Under the pieces are notes generated by a model that saw nothing but the letters and a program-made list of their open reading frames with translations, was not told where the DNA came from and did no database searches. 64,000 nucleotides of DNA, taken from NCBI GenBank assembly GCA_028705495.1, contig JAQWDK010000002.1:62001-126000 (forward strand). Direction: 5' to 3'. Source of the stretch: Eubacteriales bacterium (lineage in GTDB: Bacteria > Bacillota > Clostridia > Oscillospirales > CAG-382). Positions within the stretch are counted from its first letter, which is position 1. Each line of letters starts with the position of its first letter. Shown here piece by piece: positions 9,417-18,950 of the stretch. Position numbers and translations under genes: made by a program.

Positions 9417-10466
9417 TTATTCGCCGCTTGTTACAGCGCCTTCCTCCGTTTTATTTTTGTTGTGCTTAAGACCATATCGGTATAGGAAAATAACTATTAT
9501 ACCGCATACCATGACCGCACAAATTCCCGGTATCGTTAAACCAAGTGCAATCAATATCGCACCTATAGAATTCAGTAAGGTTAAAATATGAAAAAGTGAG
9601 ACCGTTTTTACTGTTCCAAGACCTGAATCTGCAAGCCTGTAATGAAGATGTCCTCTATCTCCAATAGTAATCTTACCACCTTTACGACTGCGGCGAAGAG
9701 CGGAAATAATAATATCCGATAACGGAAGTGAGAACAAAACCGCTGGTATGAGGTAGGAAACAGCTGTGCTTACTTTGAAAAGTCCATCAATCGAAAGGAC
9801 TGCAAATATATAACCTATAAAAAGCGCACCTGTGTCTCCAAGGGTAATTTTTGCAGGATATATATTAAAAGGTATAAAACCAAGGCATGCACCGCAAAGA
9901 CATACAGCGATAACCGCCATATCGGTTTGTCCCATAATAAATGCTGTAATTGTTAATGTTAATGAGGATATAACAGAAATGCCGCTTGCAAGACCGTCAA
10001 GACCGTCGATAAGGTTCATCGCATTTGTTAAAACGAGAATCCAAATAATTGTGACGGGTATAGACCAGTTGCCGAATACTATTACTTTACCGAAAACTGT
10101 AATCCATTCGATTCTTATGCCTAAGTAGACAGGAACGATAGCTGCAAGAGTTAGAAGAGATAATTTTATATACGGTTTTAATCCTTTTATATCGTCAAGC
10201 GCCCCTATTGCAGCTGCTATAAAACCTCCTGCGATCAAGGCAGTACGCAGCGGTGACTTTGGAGCAAATAGAACAATTACAAGCACAAAAGCAATAAATA
10301 TTGCAGTTCCGCCGAATCTAAGTTTTATGCTGTCTTTGGGATGCCTGCCATCGGGTTTGTCGCTTATACCTTGACTCTTCGCAAAACGAATCACTGATGG
10401 TGTAAAAACAAAAGAAGCGACAAAAGCCGCAATAAGAGCAGAAATCGCAATGAAGTAGATCTGCAC
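9417..10466 (-). CDS. MraY/WecA-family undecaprenyl-phosphate sugar-1-phosphate transferase
   Basis: Polytopic enzyme that transfers a UDP-sugar phosphate (typically GlcNAc-1-P) onto undecaprenyl phosphate, the first step of teichoic acid or other wall glycopolymers. The 349-residue protein has about ten membrane segments, the family's acidic loops GALDDIKGL and NLIDGLDGLASG, a conserved LGDTGALFIGY segment and the cytoplasmic GDRGHLHYRL histidine loop seen in WecA/TagO. That last motif favours the polyisoprenyl-phosphate GlcNAc-1-P type over MraY proper. It lies between trpS and the topoisomerase B gene with only 3-5 base gaps, so it shares their transcript. The sugar substrate cannot be decided from sequence alone. 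Confidence 0.88.
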   Translation of the reverse strand: MQIYFIAISALIAAFVASFVFTPSVIRFAKSQGISDKPDGRHPKDSIKLRFGGTAIFIAFVLVIVLFAPKSPLRTALIAGGFIAAAIGALDDIKGLKPYIKLSLLTLAAIVPVYLGIRIEWITVFGKVIVFGNWSIPVTIIWILVLTNAMNLIDGLDGLASGISVISSLTLTITAFIMGQTDMAVIAVCLCGACLGFIPFNIYPAKITLGDTGALFIGYIFAVLSIDGLFKVSTAVSYLIPAVLFSLPLSDIIISALRRSRKGGKITIGDRGHLHYRLADSGLGTVKTVSLFHILTLLNSIGAILIALGLTIPGICAVMVCGIIVIFLYRYGLKHNKNKTEEGAVTSGE

Positions 10467-10471
10467 GGTAA

Positions 10472-11470
10472 TTAAGGCTTTTGGACAAAGCCAATTTTGC
10501 GATAAACCTTAGAAATGGTTTTTCTCGCTAAATAAGCTGCCTGGTCAGCTCCAGATGACATCAGTTTATCAAGCTGAGTTTTGTCTGAAATATAGGTGTT
10601 AAATTTAGCTTTAATCGGCTCGAGTGCGTCTGCGACACATTCGCCGACTGCCATCTTGAATTCACCATAACCTCTGCCTTCAAACTCTTTTTCAATCTCA
10701 TCTTTTGTTTTACCCGAAAACGTCGAGTAAATCATTATAAGGTTATTAATTCCGTCTTTGCCCTCTTCGACTTTAATTTCGGAACCGCTGTCAGTTACCG
10801 CTCTACGGAATTTTCTGATTATTGTGTCGCGATCGTCAAGAATCCTTACACTTCCGTCGCCCATATCAGATTTCGACATCTTTTTGTCAGGTTCTGAAAG
10901 CGACATTATTTTTCCGCCGAGTTTGCTTATAAAAGGCTCGGGTACAGTGAATGTTTCGCTATAAATTCCGTTGAAACGACCTGCGATATCTCTTGTTATC
11001 TCCAGGTGCTGTTTTTGGTCCTCACCTACTGGAACGAGATCCGCCTGATAAAGGAGTATGTCAGCTGCCATTAAAACAGGATAAGTAAACAATCCTGCGT
11101 TGATGTTCTGTGAGTTCTTTTCTGATTTATCCTTAAACTGAGTCATGCGTGACAGTTCTCCGAACATTGTATAGCAGTCAAGCACCCAAGCAAGCTCAGC
11201 ATGTGCAGGAACATGACTTTGGACGAAAATTGTCGAAACATCGGGATTAATTCCGCATGCTAAATACAAAGCGAAAACCTCGTATGTCCTTCGGCGAAGT
11301 TCAGCAGGATTTTGACGCACAGTTATTGAATGCATATCAACAATGCAAAAAAGCGATTTGTATTCATTCTGAAGCGATACCCAGTTCTTCAGCGAACCTG
11401 CGTAGTTACCTATTGTTAGGTTTCCACTCGGTTGAATACCGCTGAATATAATCTTTTTTCCGTTAATCAT
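10472..11470 (-). CDS. trpS: Tryptophanyl-tRNA synthetase
   Basis: Class I synthetase that charges tRNA-Trp. Its 332 residues include the HIGH-equivalent PSGNLTIGNYAG near the N-terminus, the tryptophan-pocket segment CIVDMHSITV, the GEDQKQHLEITRDIA helix and the KMSKS loop (KKMSKSDMGDG). Length is typical. The start follows GGAATATCC-like purine-rich sequence 30 bases after the aminotransferase stop. There is no room for a T-box leader directly upstream, so it is probably expressed from the aminotransferase promoter or constitutively. The next gene begins within 5 bases. Confidence 0.96.
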   Translation of the reverse strand: MINGKKIIFSGIQPSGNLTIGNYAGSLKNWVSLQNEYKSLFCIVDMHSITVRQNPAELRRRTYEVFALYLACGINPDVSTIFVQSHVPAHAELAWVLDCYTMFGELSRMTQFKDKSEKNSQNINAGLFTYPVLMAADILLYQADLVPVGEDQKQHLEITRDIAGRFNGIYSETFTVPEPFISKLGGKIMSLSEPDKKMSKSDMGDGSVRILDDRDTIIRKFRRAVTDSGSEIKVEEGKDGINNLIMIYSTFSGKTKDEIEKEFEGRGYGEFKMAVGECVADALEPIKAKFNTYISDKTQLDKLMSSGADQAAYLARKTISKVYRKIGFVQKP

Positions 11471-11500
11471 AATAATGGATATTCCTTTTCAATGCGGATA

Positions 11501-12679
11501 TTAGTCTAATGCCTTTGAGAGTCTTGCTATTCCTTCGATAATTTGTTCATCGCTCGGTGTTGAATAGTTGAGTCTGAACGAGGGGCAGTCCTCGCTTTCA
11601 TCTGCAAGGAAGGTGCTTCCGGGAACAACAGCAACCTTCTGAGCAACGGCTTTTTTCGCAATCGCAATTCCTGATTCGCCGTTCTTAGCTGTAGCCCATA
11701 TAAACAACCCGCCATCAGGTCTTGTGTATTCAAGCTTGTCCGAGAGTCTATTGTCAAGTTCAGTTAACATAAGATCGCATTTTCTTTTATAGAGTTTCCT
11801 GATATCTGCTATATGTGCGTCGATATCGTATTCTTCCATAAATCGAGAGCAAAGCATTTGAAAGAAAATATTAGTATGAACATCGTTGACTTGCTTTACA
11901 ACGACGATCTTTTGTACAACTTCTTTAGGTCCGCAGAGATAGCCCACACGCATACCCGCAGAAAGAATCTTTGAGAATGTTGAACAGTAGACGACTCTGC
12001 CATTTTTGTCCATACTCTTGATAGTGGGTATATCCTCACCACCAAAGCGAAGCTCACCATAGGGGTTATCCTCTAAGATTACAACATCATATTTTTCAGC
12101 GAGTTCGAGAACCTTTTTGCGTTTTTCAAGGGACATACAAATACCCATAGGATTCTGGAAGGTCGGAATCAAGTATATCAGCTTTGTTTTAGGGTTATTT
12201 TTTAACGCATCTTCAAGCATCTCGATATTTATGCCATCTTTTTCGAGGTCTACACCGACAAGATTAACCTTATACGATCTGAAAGCGTTAAGCGCACCAA
12301 TGAATGATGGCTTTTCACAGATGATGACGTCACCCTCATTGCAGAGTACTTTCGCAGTGAGATCAATTCCCTGCTGCCCTCCGGATGTGATTATAACATC
12401 GTTACCATCGGTTCCAATTCCCTGCTTTTCCTTGAGTCTTTTTGCCATTTGAGAAATAAGTTTCGGATAACCTTCTGTTATGCTGTACTGCAAAGCTGCA
12501 ACAGGAGTTTCAGCAAAAATACGCGCTGATATGCTCGCCATTTTATCATAAGGAAATGACTCTGCAGAAGGGTTTCCGGCAGCAAGCGAAATCATTTCAG
12601 GGTCACTCATTGATTTAAATATTTCCCTTATTGCTGAGGGTTTCATATCTTTAACTTTATTCGAAAATTTATAATTCAT
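11501..12679 (-). CDS. PLP-dependent class I/II aminotransferase (2-aminoadipate/LysN type)
   Basis: Fold-type I aminotransferase. The 392-residue protein starts with the KPSAIREIFK N-terminus common to stand-alone MocR-related aminotransferases. It has the PLP-contacting SGGQQGIDL segment, the NPMG and EDNPYGELRFGG motifs (Asp/Tyr of the cofactor site) and the Schiff-base lysine in STFSKILSAGMRVGY, followed by the carboxylate-binding arginine in FRLNYS. No N-terminal winged helix is present, so it is an enzyme rather than a MocR regulator. Likely substrates are 2-aminoadipate, kynurenine or aromatic/branched amino acids, with no way to choose here. It is the first gene before trpS, 30 bases apart. 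Confidence 0.87.
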   Translation of the reverse strand: MNYKFSNKVKDMKPSAIREIFKSMSDPEMISLAAGNPSAESFPYDKMASISARIFAETPVAALQYSITEGYPKLISQMAKRLKEKQGIGTDGNDVIITSGGQQGIDLTAKVLCNEGDVIICEKPSFIGALNAFRSYKVNLVGVDLEKDGINIEMLEDALKNNPKTKLIYLIPTFQNPMGICMSLEKRKKVLELAEKYDVVILEDNPYGELRFGGEDIPTIKSMDKNGRVVYCSTFSKILSAGMRVGYLCGPKEVVQKIVVVKQVNDVHTNIFFQMLCSRFMEEYDIDAHIADIRKLYKRKCDLMLTELDNRLSDKLEYTRPDGGLFIWATAKNGESGIAIAKKAVAQKVAVVPGSTFLADESEDCPSFRLNYSTPSDEQIIEGIARLSKALD

Positions 12680-12800
12680 ACTTTTTCCATCCTGATACGC
12701 ATCGTCGCGGATTTTTCTATTTATAAATTATAACATGAAACGCCAATTGTTTCAAGGGTGAATTTGCCACTCACAACGCTCCACTGCTTGTTATGATTCT

Positions 12801-13610
12801 TTATTTTACTGGATTATCGGAATAATCATAGAATTCTTTAAACAGTTTTCCCACAAGATTCGATTCTTTAATAACTTTTACCGCTGCTGCAACATTTTCA
12901 GCATTAAAATTCATAATTTCATTACCATATTCGGCAGATGCGCCTGTCGGATCACCCGCGAACTGATGCGGATAGTCGCCATACCAACTGATCGTGGAAA
13001 AAGCACGTTGAGCGTTAAGCTCGTCCATTCTGTGCATACTCTTACTCTCTGCAATGTCGACTTTTTTCATATCCACAAGCTCCGGAGATATGGCCATAAT
13101 GTTCGAGGTCTCATAAACATCAGCATGCCCGCTTTCCGATGGTGCACTGTATTTACTGTTCAGATAATCAAGCTGTTCCCAACTTAGCTCCCAAAGGTCA
13201 AGCACATACACCTCATAATCCACTCTCTTTTGAAGTGTTGTCTGAGCAAAAAAACGCAGATAAAGATTGTTGCCACCATGTCCATTTCCGAGTATTATCT
13301 TTTTTAAGCCATTGCGGCTTAGCTCCACGCAAAGCTCTTCGAGGATTTGCATTTGGAGATTTGGCGACAGAGCGACTGTGCCGCTTTTGTGTCTTACCTC
13401 ACTTACCATCCCAAAAGGATAATAAGGAAATATCATCATTTCTTCTATATTCGCCGCTCTTTTAGCTATTTCGCGAGCTATCGATATGTCGGTGCCAAGA
13501 GGAAGATGATATCCGTGCTTTTCAAGACAGCCGATAGGAACCAAACAAACACCACCGCACTCATTAACTGCGGTTTCAAAACAATCTGCGCTAAGATTTT
13601 CCCAATTCAT
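12801..13610 (-). CDS. Creatininase-family amidohydrolase
   Basis: Metal-dependent amide hydrolase of the creatininase fold (creatininase, MftE and FAPy-deformylase relatives). Its 269 residues carry the metal ligands in IGCLEKHGYHLPLGTD (Glu30, His32, Asp41), LGNGHGGNN (His111) and GHADVYETS (Glu167). Each is a recognised family motif. No signal peptide, so cytoplasmic. It follows the solute-binding lipoprotein gene by 78 bases, across a strong hairpin (13644-13675), so it may be expressed partly by readthrough. The surrounding genes suggest catabolism of an imported compound, but substrate assignment would be a guess. Confidence 0.87.
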   Translation of the reverse strand: MNWENLSADCFETAVNECGGVCLVPIGCLEKHGYHLPLGTDISIAREIAKRAANIEEMMIFPYYPFGMVSEVRHKSGTVALSPNLQMQILEELCVELSRNGLKKIILGNGHGGNNLYLRFFAQTTLQKRVDYEVYVLDLWELSWEQLDYLNSKYSAPSESGHADVYETSNIMAISPELVDMKKVDIAESKSMHRMDELNAQRAFSTISWYGDYPHQFAGDPTGASAEYGNEIMNFNAENVAAAVKVIKESNLVGKLFKEFYDYSDNPVK

Positions 13611-13643
13611 AATTATTCCTCACAAATTTTAATTCTTACAGCA

Positions 13644-13675
13644 AAACCGCTCCGGTTTTCCGAACGGAGCGGTTT
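13644..13675 (-). terminator. Hairpin/terminator after the solute-binding gene
   Basis: An 11-base perfect stem, AAACCGCTCCG (13644-13654) with CGGAGCGGTTT (13665-13675), around a 10-base loop. On the minus strand it lies 13 bases past the solute-binding gene stop and is followed by TTTTG, a short U-tract. It is probably a partial terminator before the creatininase gene. Confidence 0.75.
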
Positions 13676-13688
13676 ATAAGTAGAGATT

Positions 13689-15146
13689 TTAATTTATCGC
13701 ACTAAAGTACTCAAGAGTTTCATCCATCGCAAGTTTGACTTTGTCTTCTATTGCGTCATAGGAAGAAACAAATTCATTGTTCGTTCCATAAAGCGAGTTC
13801 ACAAGATTGCCAATACCGCCCCAGTTGAACACATAACCGATATCATAAGCTCTGCTCTTGAAGATAATATCAAGCATTGCCTGTGAATCGTTGTCTTGAA
13901 GCGTTCTCTTTTTGAGCAGTGTTTCATAATACGCCTGTGTGACAGTATCAACTGACTCTCTCGCTATGGCGTCGACAATTATCGAGGTATATTCAACATT
14001 TTCGTTTATTGTCGGTATGCAGACAACTGGTACAAGGCCTGCGCTGGCAAGACAGGAATACTCTTCTTGTTCTTCATCGGCAAGAGGATAAGGGAGTATA
14101 CCAAAACTAAGTGTTGCAGAGTCACGGAATTGGAACATATCAGCAAGAGCAAAGGTTGTGAATATAACTCTTCCTTCTGTGAACATCTCGCAGACCACTT
14201 CAAAGTTATTACCGCTGAGTGTACGGCGGCTTGTCAGCATATTCGGGTCGTTTGTAATGTCGATTATACTGTTTATGTAATCGATATTTTTGTTGTTTTT
14301 AATAACAAGATCAAATCCACCGCTCCCGTTCGGAGTTGTTATCCTGCCACCGCCTGCAAAGAAAAACGAATTTGGCGCGTTGAAGGCTACATGTAATCCA
14401 TAAGTGTCTTTTTCATCCAAAACACCGTCGCCGTTATCTTTTGTGAAATCTTTTGACATCTCATAAACCTTATCGAGAGTCCACTTGTGGTCCATTACAA
14501 GCTGATATGGGTCATCAAGATGATTTTCTTTGATAAGGGTTTTATTGAAGAACATAACCATTGTGCATTCGTTGTCGAGCATACTGATGTCGCCGGTAGA
14601 AAAATATAGTTTACCGTCGACACTGAGGTTTTCATTGAGCTTCTGGTCCCAATACTCCTGGTCAAGATTAAGATATTCAAGTGAATTTAGATTATGAAAA
14701 TATCCCTGTGCAGCAAGCGATGCAGCACTGTGCATGTACGGCATATAAACATCAAAGTCATCCAGATGAGCATCCATTCTTTCTCCCGCAACCTCATGAA
14801 CATCCGGAAGCTTTTCCGCAATAATTTTGCAGTTGAACTGTTGTTCAATCTTTTTGTTTCTATTAAAGACAGCGTCATTGACAATCTCGTTATTCAGTTC
14901 TTCAGCGTAAATATCAAAGGACTCGTAGTATATATACTGGCTTCCCGGTACAAGAAACCTGATTTCCTGACCGTTCATATTTACTTCTGGAACAGAAACC
15001 TCGTCTGAAATCTGACTTGTTTGTGATGATACAGCATCGGATGTTTCTGAAACAACCATGCTATTATCGCCGCTTGAAACACAAGAACTTATAAGCATCA
15101 TTAAAAGCAGAAGGACTAGAATAACTGACAATGAACTTTTCTTCAT
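13689..15146 (-). CDS. Extracellular solute-binding lipoprotein (family 1, sugar-type)
   Basis: Substrate-capturing lipoprotein of an ABC importer, outside the cell. The 485-residue protein has a lipoprotein signal peptide with lipobox LISSC (Cys22), a Ser/Thr/Val-rich linker, then a family 1 binding fold: RNKKIEQQFNCKI near residue 95 (periplasmic-binding lobe 1), ATSTGDISM-like region, and calcium-loop-like DNGDGVLDEKDTYG (about 238-251). No permease or ATPase genes are adjacent, so it must use components encoded elsewhere. A degraded copy of the C-terminal end of a paralogue lies upstream at about 16976. The neighbouring glycosidase and creatininase suggest a small catabolic island. Shine-Dalgarno GGAAGG precedes the ATG. 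Confidence 0.88.
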   Translation of the reverse strand: MKKSSLSVILVLLLLMMLISSCVSSGDNSMVVSETSDAVSSQTSQISDEVSVPEVNMNGQEIRFLVPGSQYIYYESFDIYAEELNNEIVNDAVFNRNKKIEQQFNCKIIAEKLPDVHEVAGERMDAHLDDFDVYMPYMHSAASLAAQGYFHNLNSLEYLNLDQEYWDQKLNENLSVDGKLYFSTGDISMLDNECTMVMFFNKTLIKENHLDDPYQLVMDHKWTLDKVYEMSKDFTKDNGDGVLDEKDTYGLHVAFNAPNSFFFAGGGRITTPNGSGGFDLVIKNNKNIDYINSIIDITNDPNMLTSRRTLSGNNFEVVCEMFTEGRVIFTTFALADMFQFRDSATLSFGILPYPLADEEQEEYSCLASAGLVPVVCIPTINENVEYTSIIVDAIARESVDTVTQAYYETLLKKRTLQDNDSQAMLDIIFKSRAYDIGYVFNWGGIGNLVNSLYGTNNEFVSSYDAIEDKVKLAMDETLEYFSAIN

Positions 15147-15211
15147 CTGGATTATCTACCTTCCGTTTTCCTTTTTAAGGACAGTGTTAAATCATTGTAA
15201 TTCACGATAAG

Positions 15212-16843
15212 TTACTGTGAAAGCTCTTTTGCTGGCTCATTGTAAGCGCCATTCTTGAGTGCGATGAAATTCTCTGGATCCTCCGTTAAATGTCCCATAA
15301 CATAATAATCGAAAACAACTGTGCCATGCGCGTTATTTTCTCTTACTATATCGATAACATGATTCCAGACTGGAGCTGTCAATTGTTCATGGTTACCGCC
15401 ACCACCGCCTATACCGACATACAGCTTAGCCTTGTCGCCGATTCGTTCCAGCGCACCGCGTGCTACAAGCCCATCGTATAGCGGAGGATCATCAGGAAAC
15501 TGAAAAGGTGCTTCTCCCTGCAGAGCATGATATGCCATAGGAATGACTACATCGAGCGGTTCCGCGAGTTTTCGGTAATCCAGCCCGGAGTACATAATAT
15601 CCCAGTCATCGTATGTAGATAAGGCTGTAGGAGAAGCGCTGACTACTATACCAGGTTTTACGGAGCGCGCTGTATCTGCTAACTGTGTTAAAAATTCCTG
15701 GATAATATCGCTGCGGAAATCAATCCAAGCATCGAACATTTCCTTATCATCAGGCGTTATATCCAACGGATCCACATTATACTTTTCTTTGAATCGCTCA
15801 CGATTCAATTTCGAATACCCGTAGAATTCCATCGTGTACTCGGTTTCCGGTTCAGTTGAAAAAATACGTCGCCATATCATATCGTAAATCTGTGTAGGCG
15901 GGGGATAACGGATTATATCAAAAGAGATTCCATCCAAATCCAGTTTTGTCAACATATCTTTTACAATTCTTTGTAAGTAGGCAACCACCTCGGGATTTCC
16001 CGGCTCCATCCAACCGGAATCGCGGGTTGTAGGTTCTGGGTCCGGCTCAATCGTAATTGTATCACCGACCTTTATGTTTTGTGCAATCCACGATGAGGAT
16101 TGGCCGTTTCCAGACAGCACAAATCCATTTTCCTGAATCTCGGAATCACCAGCATCGATGTTTACAGCTATAACTACATTATTCTCAACAACAACTTCAC
16201 TACCCCAGATGTTGGCTCCTGTTGTTTTTGCCTTATCCGGAGTATACAGGGTCAGAAAGTTCGTTTGGCGAAAATCGTTTTCATTATCAATTTTTCTCGT
16301 TTTCCCATCACCCAGTACAGCGATTTTAGCGTTCTTATTAAACCTCTGTTGATCCCATTCCGGATGCGCGTAAATTTGTTGCGGATTGGCCAGCGTCAGC
16401 ATGTGAGCGTGAACTTCCATACCTCGTTTATGCGCTTGCTCAATAGCGACCTTTGCTGGATCGAAGCCTTGATATTTATCAAGCATCGGTAGTACACCGC
16501 TGCGATATTGCGCATAACCTTCTCCCGTAGTGACTGCGAGGTACACCTGATTAAAGCCTGCATCGGCGATCATATCGATGGCCTTGATGATATCTTCAGG
16601 AGTATTCGCTGTATAGATAGGGTCGAACCATATACCGCGCGCTTCTACGGTGATAATGTTGGGTTCAACTGTTACACCGCTATTTTCGTCTTGACTTTCT
16701 TCGCTGGTTCCTTGTTCACTTTGGTTGCTTGAGCCATTACTGTTCTGATCGTCAGAATCGCGTTGGAAATATAAAGCCGTTGCAATTAAAGCGGTAACTA
16801 AAACGAAAGCTATTATGACCAAGATCAATTTTCGTTGCTTCAA
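15212..16843 (-). CDS. Membrane-anchored GHL10-type glycoside hydrolase-like protein
   Basis: A 543-residue cell-surface protein. One N-terminal membrane segment (about 7-25) is followed by a Ser/Asn/Glu-rich linker to residue 58 and a TIM-barrel beginning EARGIWFDPIYTANTPED, typical of glycosyl hydrolase-like family 10 (YngK-like). Barrel strands include FNQVYLAVTTG, MEVHAHMLTL, LDGISFDIIRYPPP and LDVVIPMAYHAL. Between about 195 and 270 an inserted beta-rich module (NIWGSEVVVENN, FVLSGNGQSSSWI) interrupts the barrel. Start is TTG, with AGGAG seven bases upstream. It is 65 bases upstream of the solute-binding gene. Base composition looks richer in G+C than flanking DNA (by eye), which may mark transfer. 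Substrate is unknown. Confidence 0.8.
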   Translation of the reverse strand: MKQRKLILVIIAFVLVTALIATALYFQRDSDDQNSNGSSNQSEQGTSEESQDENSGVTVEPNIITVEARGIWFDPIYTANTPEDIIKAIDMIADAGFNQVYLAVTTGEGYAQYRSGVLPMLDKYQGFDPAKVAIEQAHKRGMEVHAHMLTLANPQQIYAHPEWDQQRFNKNAKIAVLGDGKTRKIDNENDFRQTNFLTLYTPDKAKTTGANIWGSEVVVENNVVIAVNIDAGDSEIQENGFVLSGNGQSSSWIAQNIKVGDTITIEPDPEPTTRDSGWMEPGNPEVVAYLQRIVKDMLTKLDLDGISFDIIRYPPPTQIYDMIWRRIFSTEPETEYTMEFYGYSKLNRERFKEKYNVDPLDITPDDKEMFDAWIDFRSDIIQEFLTQLADTARSVKPGIVVSASPTALSTYDDWDIMYSGLDYRKLAEPLDVVIPMAYHALQGEAPFQFPDDPPLYDGLVARGALERIGDKAKLYVGIGGGGGNHEQLTAPVWNHVIDIVRENNAHGTVVFDYYVMGHLTEDPENFIALKNGAYNEPAKELSQ

Positions 16844-16975
16844 ACTTCTTCTCCTGTTATTAGTAATATATCATTCAAATGATATAAATGTATTATATAA
16901 CAGTTTGTTAATGCTGCAATATAAACGAAAAATAATAATCATAAGTTAGCTTAATATATGTTTTGAGTTTTTTAT

Positions 16976-17074
16976 ATATCCAACTAAAGTACTTGAGAAT
17001 TTCATACACCACAAGTTTTGGCTTTAATTATCCTGCTTTTCGTTTTCCTTTTAGAGGATAGCAATATAATCATA
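16976..17074 (-). pseudogene. Remnant of a deleted solute-binding protein gene (3' end fused to 5' flank)
   Basis: Reading the minus strand, the 42 bases ending about 16979 match the last codons of the solute-binding gene at 13689-15146 at 33 of 42 positions by my hand alignment. They translate as LVVYEILKYFSWIY against LAMDETLEYFSAIN, with a one-base indel just upstream. Directly beside it, 17026-17074 (TTTTCGTTTTCCTTTTAGAGGA core) resembles the 5' flank of the same gene (15152-15190). The pattern fits a tandem paralogue from which nearly the whole coding region was deleted, leaving its tail joined to its leader. No open frame remains. The rest of the gap 16844-17138 is AT-rich, with no other feature seen. 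Confidence 0.65.
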
Positions 17075-17138
17075 TTATACACTTATTCTACATTTTTGCA
17101 ATACTTTGTACCGGTTAAAATTACGCTTTTAATCCAAA

Positions 17139-18950
17139 TTAGGTTATATTGATTTTAAATACTTTCATCCAATGATTTATCTGCAGAAAATAAGCTATCG
17201 TCTGAGGTTTTTGCATTAACTGACCGTACCATGGTGTTTCTCTTCCCTCCTCATTTATGAAAGCGGAAAGTTTGTTTTTGTCGAGGATGGATAAAAGCGG
17301 CGAGGAAGGAGTTTCGATAACATCGTTCAGTCTATCGGTGACTGATTTTAAGAAATCCGGGTTATGTGTTTTAGGGTAAGGGCTCTTTTTGCGGTACACA
17401 ATCTTTTCCGGAAGATCATTTGAAAACGCTTTACGCAGAAGACCTTTTTCCATACCGTCGAGGAATTTCAGCTCACGCGGAACATTGTAGAGGTATTCAG
17501 CGATACGATAGTCGCAGAAAGGAACTCTGACTTCAAGTCCGGCGTTTGAACTCATCCTGTAATTTCTATCGAGCAGAGTCTGCATAAAATGGTCGAGGTT
17601 TATCTGAGTGAGCTTACGCATCTTTTCGTCATGTTCACCTTCAGCCCCAGTTATATCAGCTTCTGAAATAGCCCTGTCGTATTTTTCATTCATGAATTCG
17701 TATGGATCAATTGTCCCTAACATACCGGGTTTTATAAAAGAAGCTCTGAATTCGGTTGATTGTGACCACGGGAAACCTCTTTGAGAGCGAAGCTTTTCGT
17801 CGGAATACCATGGGTATCCACCAAAAATTTCATCCGAACACTCACCTGATAGCGCGATATTACAGTGTTTTTTAACAGCACGGCAAAACAGCAACAGCGA
17901 AGAATCTACATCTGCCATACCAGGCATTTCTCTTGCCTCAACCGCATCATAGAGCGCATCTACAAGCTCAAGGGTGTCAATCATTATCTCCTCATGCAAA
18001 AGACCAAACTTTTCAACCATCAGCTTTATAAATTCAGCGTCACCTGTGGGTTGGTATCTGCTGGCTTTAAAGTTCTTGTCGTTGCCGGAATAATTAACTG
18101 AAAATGTCCTGAGTTTTTCGCCTCTTTCAGCATAGTGGCGAGCTGAAACTGCAGCAATAATGCTCGAATCAAGACCTCCTGACAAAAAACCGCAAATCAT
18201 TTCGTCGCTGATTAGCTGTCTTTTTATTGAACCCTCGACCATTGAATAAACTTTGTCAATTGCAGTATCGGTACAGTCATTGAAAGCTTCACCTTTAGGT
18301 GACCAGTATTTTACTGAGTTAAAGCTACCTTCAGGTTCAAAGTACCCCTGATGTGCTCTCGGAACTTCAAAAACATCCTTGAAAATACCACAGTTTGGTG
18401 TTCTGCCAGGTCCGATAAGCATTATCTCGGCAATGGAATTTGAATCGATATCTGGTTTTACTGACGGATGACAAAGAAGCGCTTTTAGTTCGGAAGCGAA
18501 AATCAGACTGCCTTGTCTTACTGCGTAAAATAGCGGTCTTATCCCCATTTTATCACGTACCAGAAACATTTTTTTGTTGTGGGACTCCCAAATTGCAATA
18601 GCAAAATCACCATCGAATTTATCAGTGCAGGACTGTCCCCAACAAACATAAGCTTTTAGCATTACTTCTTCATCCGAATTTCCGTCGAATGAGTAACCTT
18701 CAGATGAAAGCAATTTTCTTATTTCAGAAGCATTGTAGAGTTCGCCGCTTTTAACTATGACGTATTTTTCTGTGCCACGTTCAAAATATTGTGGTGTAGC
18801 ACAAGTTTGTATGAGCGCCGCATCAGTATCACGATAGACAGCTTTTTGATCTAATGGAACACTACCTAAAAGGCCGCTACGCATATTCTCCAGCACCGAT
18901 TCATCCGTTTCATAGCCAAGTCTGCCGACAATACCTGCAATTCCGCACAT
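17139..18950 (-). CDS. asnB: Glutamine-hydrolysing asparagine synthetase
   Basis: Makes asparagine from aspartate, ATP and glutamine. The 603-residue product starts MCGIAGIVG, with Cys2 as the glutaminase nucleophile. The Ntn amidotransferase half continues with NGEL-equivalent SGELYNASEIR, a GDFAIAIW strand and the RDKMGIRPLFYA motif. The synthetase half has the PP-loop SGGLDSSIIAAV and the SGECSDEIFGGYPWY motif. Length is normal for clostridial AsnB. Ribosome binding site GGAGAG is 7 bases before the ATG. It stands alone on the minus strand, 60 bases from hemW and 295 bases from the glycosidase gene. Confidence 0.94.
   Translation of the reverse strand: MCGIAGIVGRLGYETDESVLENMRSGLLGSVPLDQKAVYRDTDAALIQTCATPQYFERGTEKYVIVKSGELYNASEIRKLLSSEGYSFDGNSDEEVMLKAYVCWGQSCTDKFDGDFAIAIWESHNKKMFLVRDKMGIRPLFYAVRQGSLIFASELKALLCHPSVKPDIDSNSIAEIMLIGPGRTPNCGIFKDVFEVPRAHQGYFEPEGSFNSVKYWSPKGEAFNDCTDTAIDKVYSMVEGSIKRQLISDEMICGFLSGGLDSSIIAAVSARHYAERGEKLRTFSVNYSGNDKNFKASRYQPTGDAEFIKLMVEKFGLLHEEIMIDTLELVDALYDAVEAREMPGMADVDSSLLLFCRAVKKHCNIALSGECSDEIFGGYPWYSDEKLRSQRGFPWSQSTEFRASFIKPGMLGTIDPYEFMNEKYDRAISEADITGAEGEHDEKMRKLTQINLDHFMQTLLDRNYRMSSNAGLEVRVPFCDYRIAEYLYNVPRELKFLDGMEKGLLRKAFSNDLPEKIVYRKKSPYPKTHNPDFLKSVTDRLNDVIETPSSPLLSILDKNKLSAFINEEGRETPWYGQLMQKPQTIAYFLQINHWMKVFKINIT

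Noticed and set aside
11471..11500. T-box leader for trpS
   Set aside because: Only 30 bases separate trpS from the upstream gene and no T-box sequence is present.
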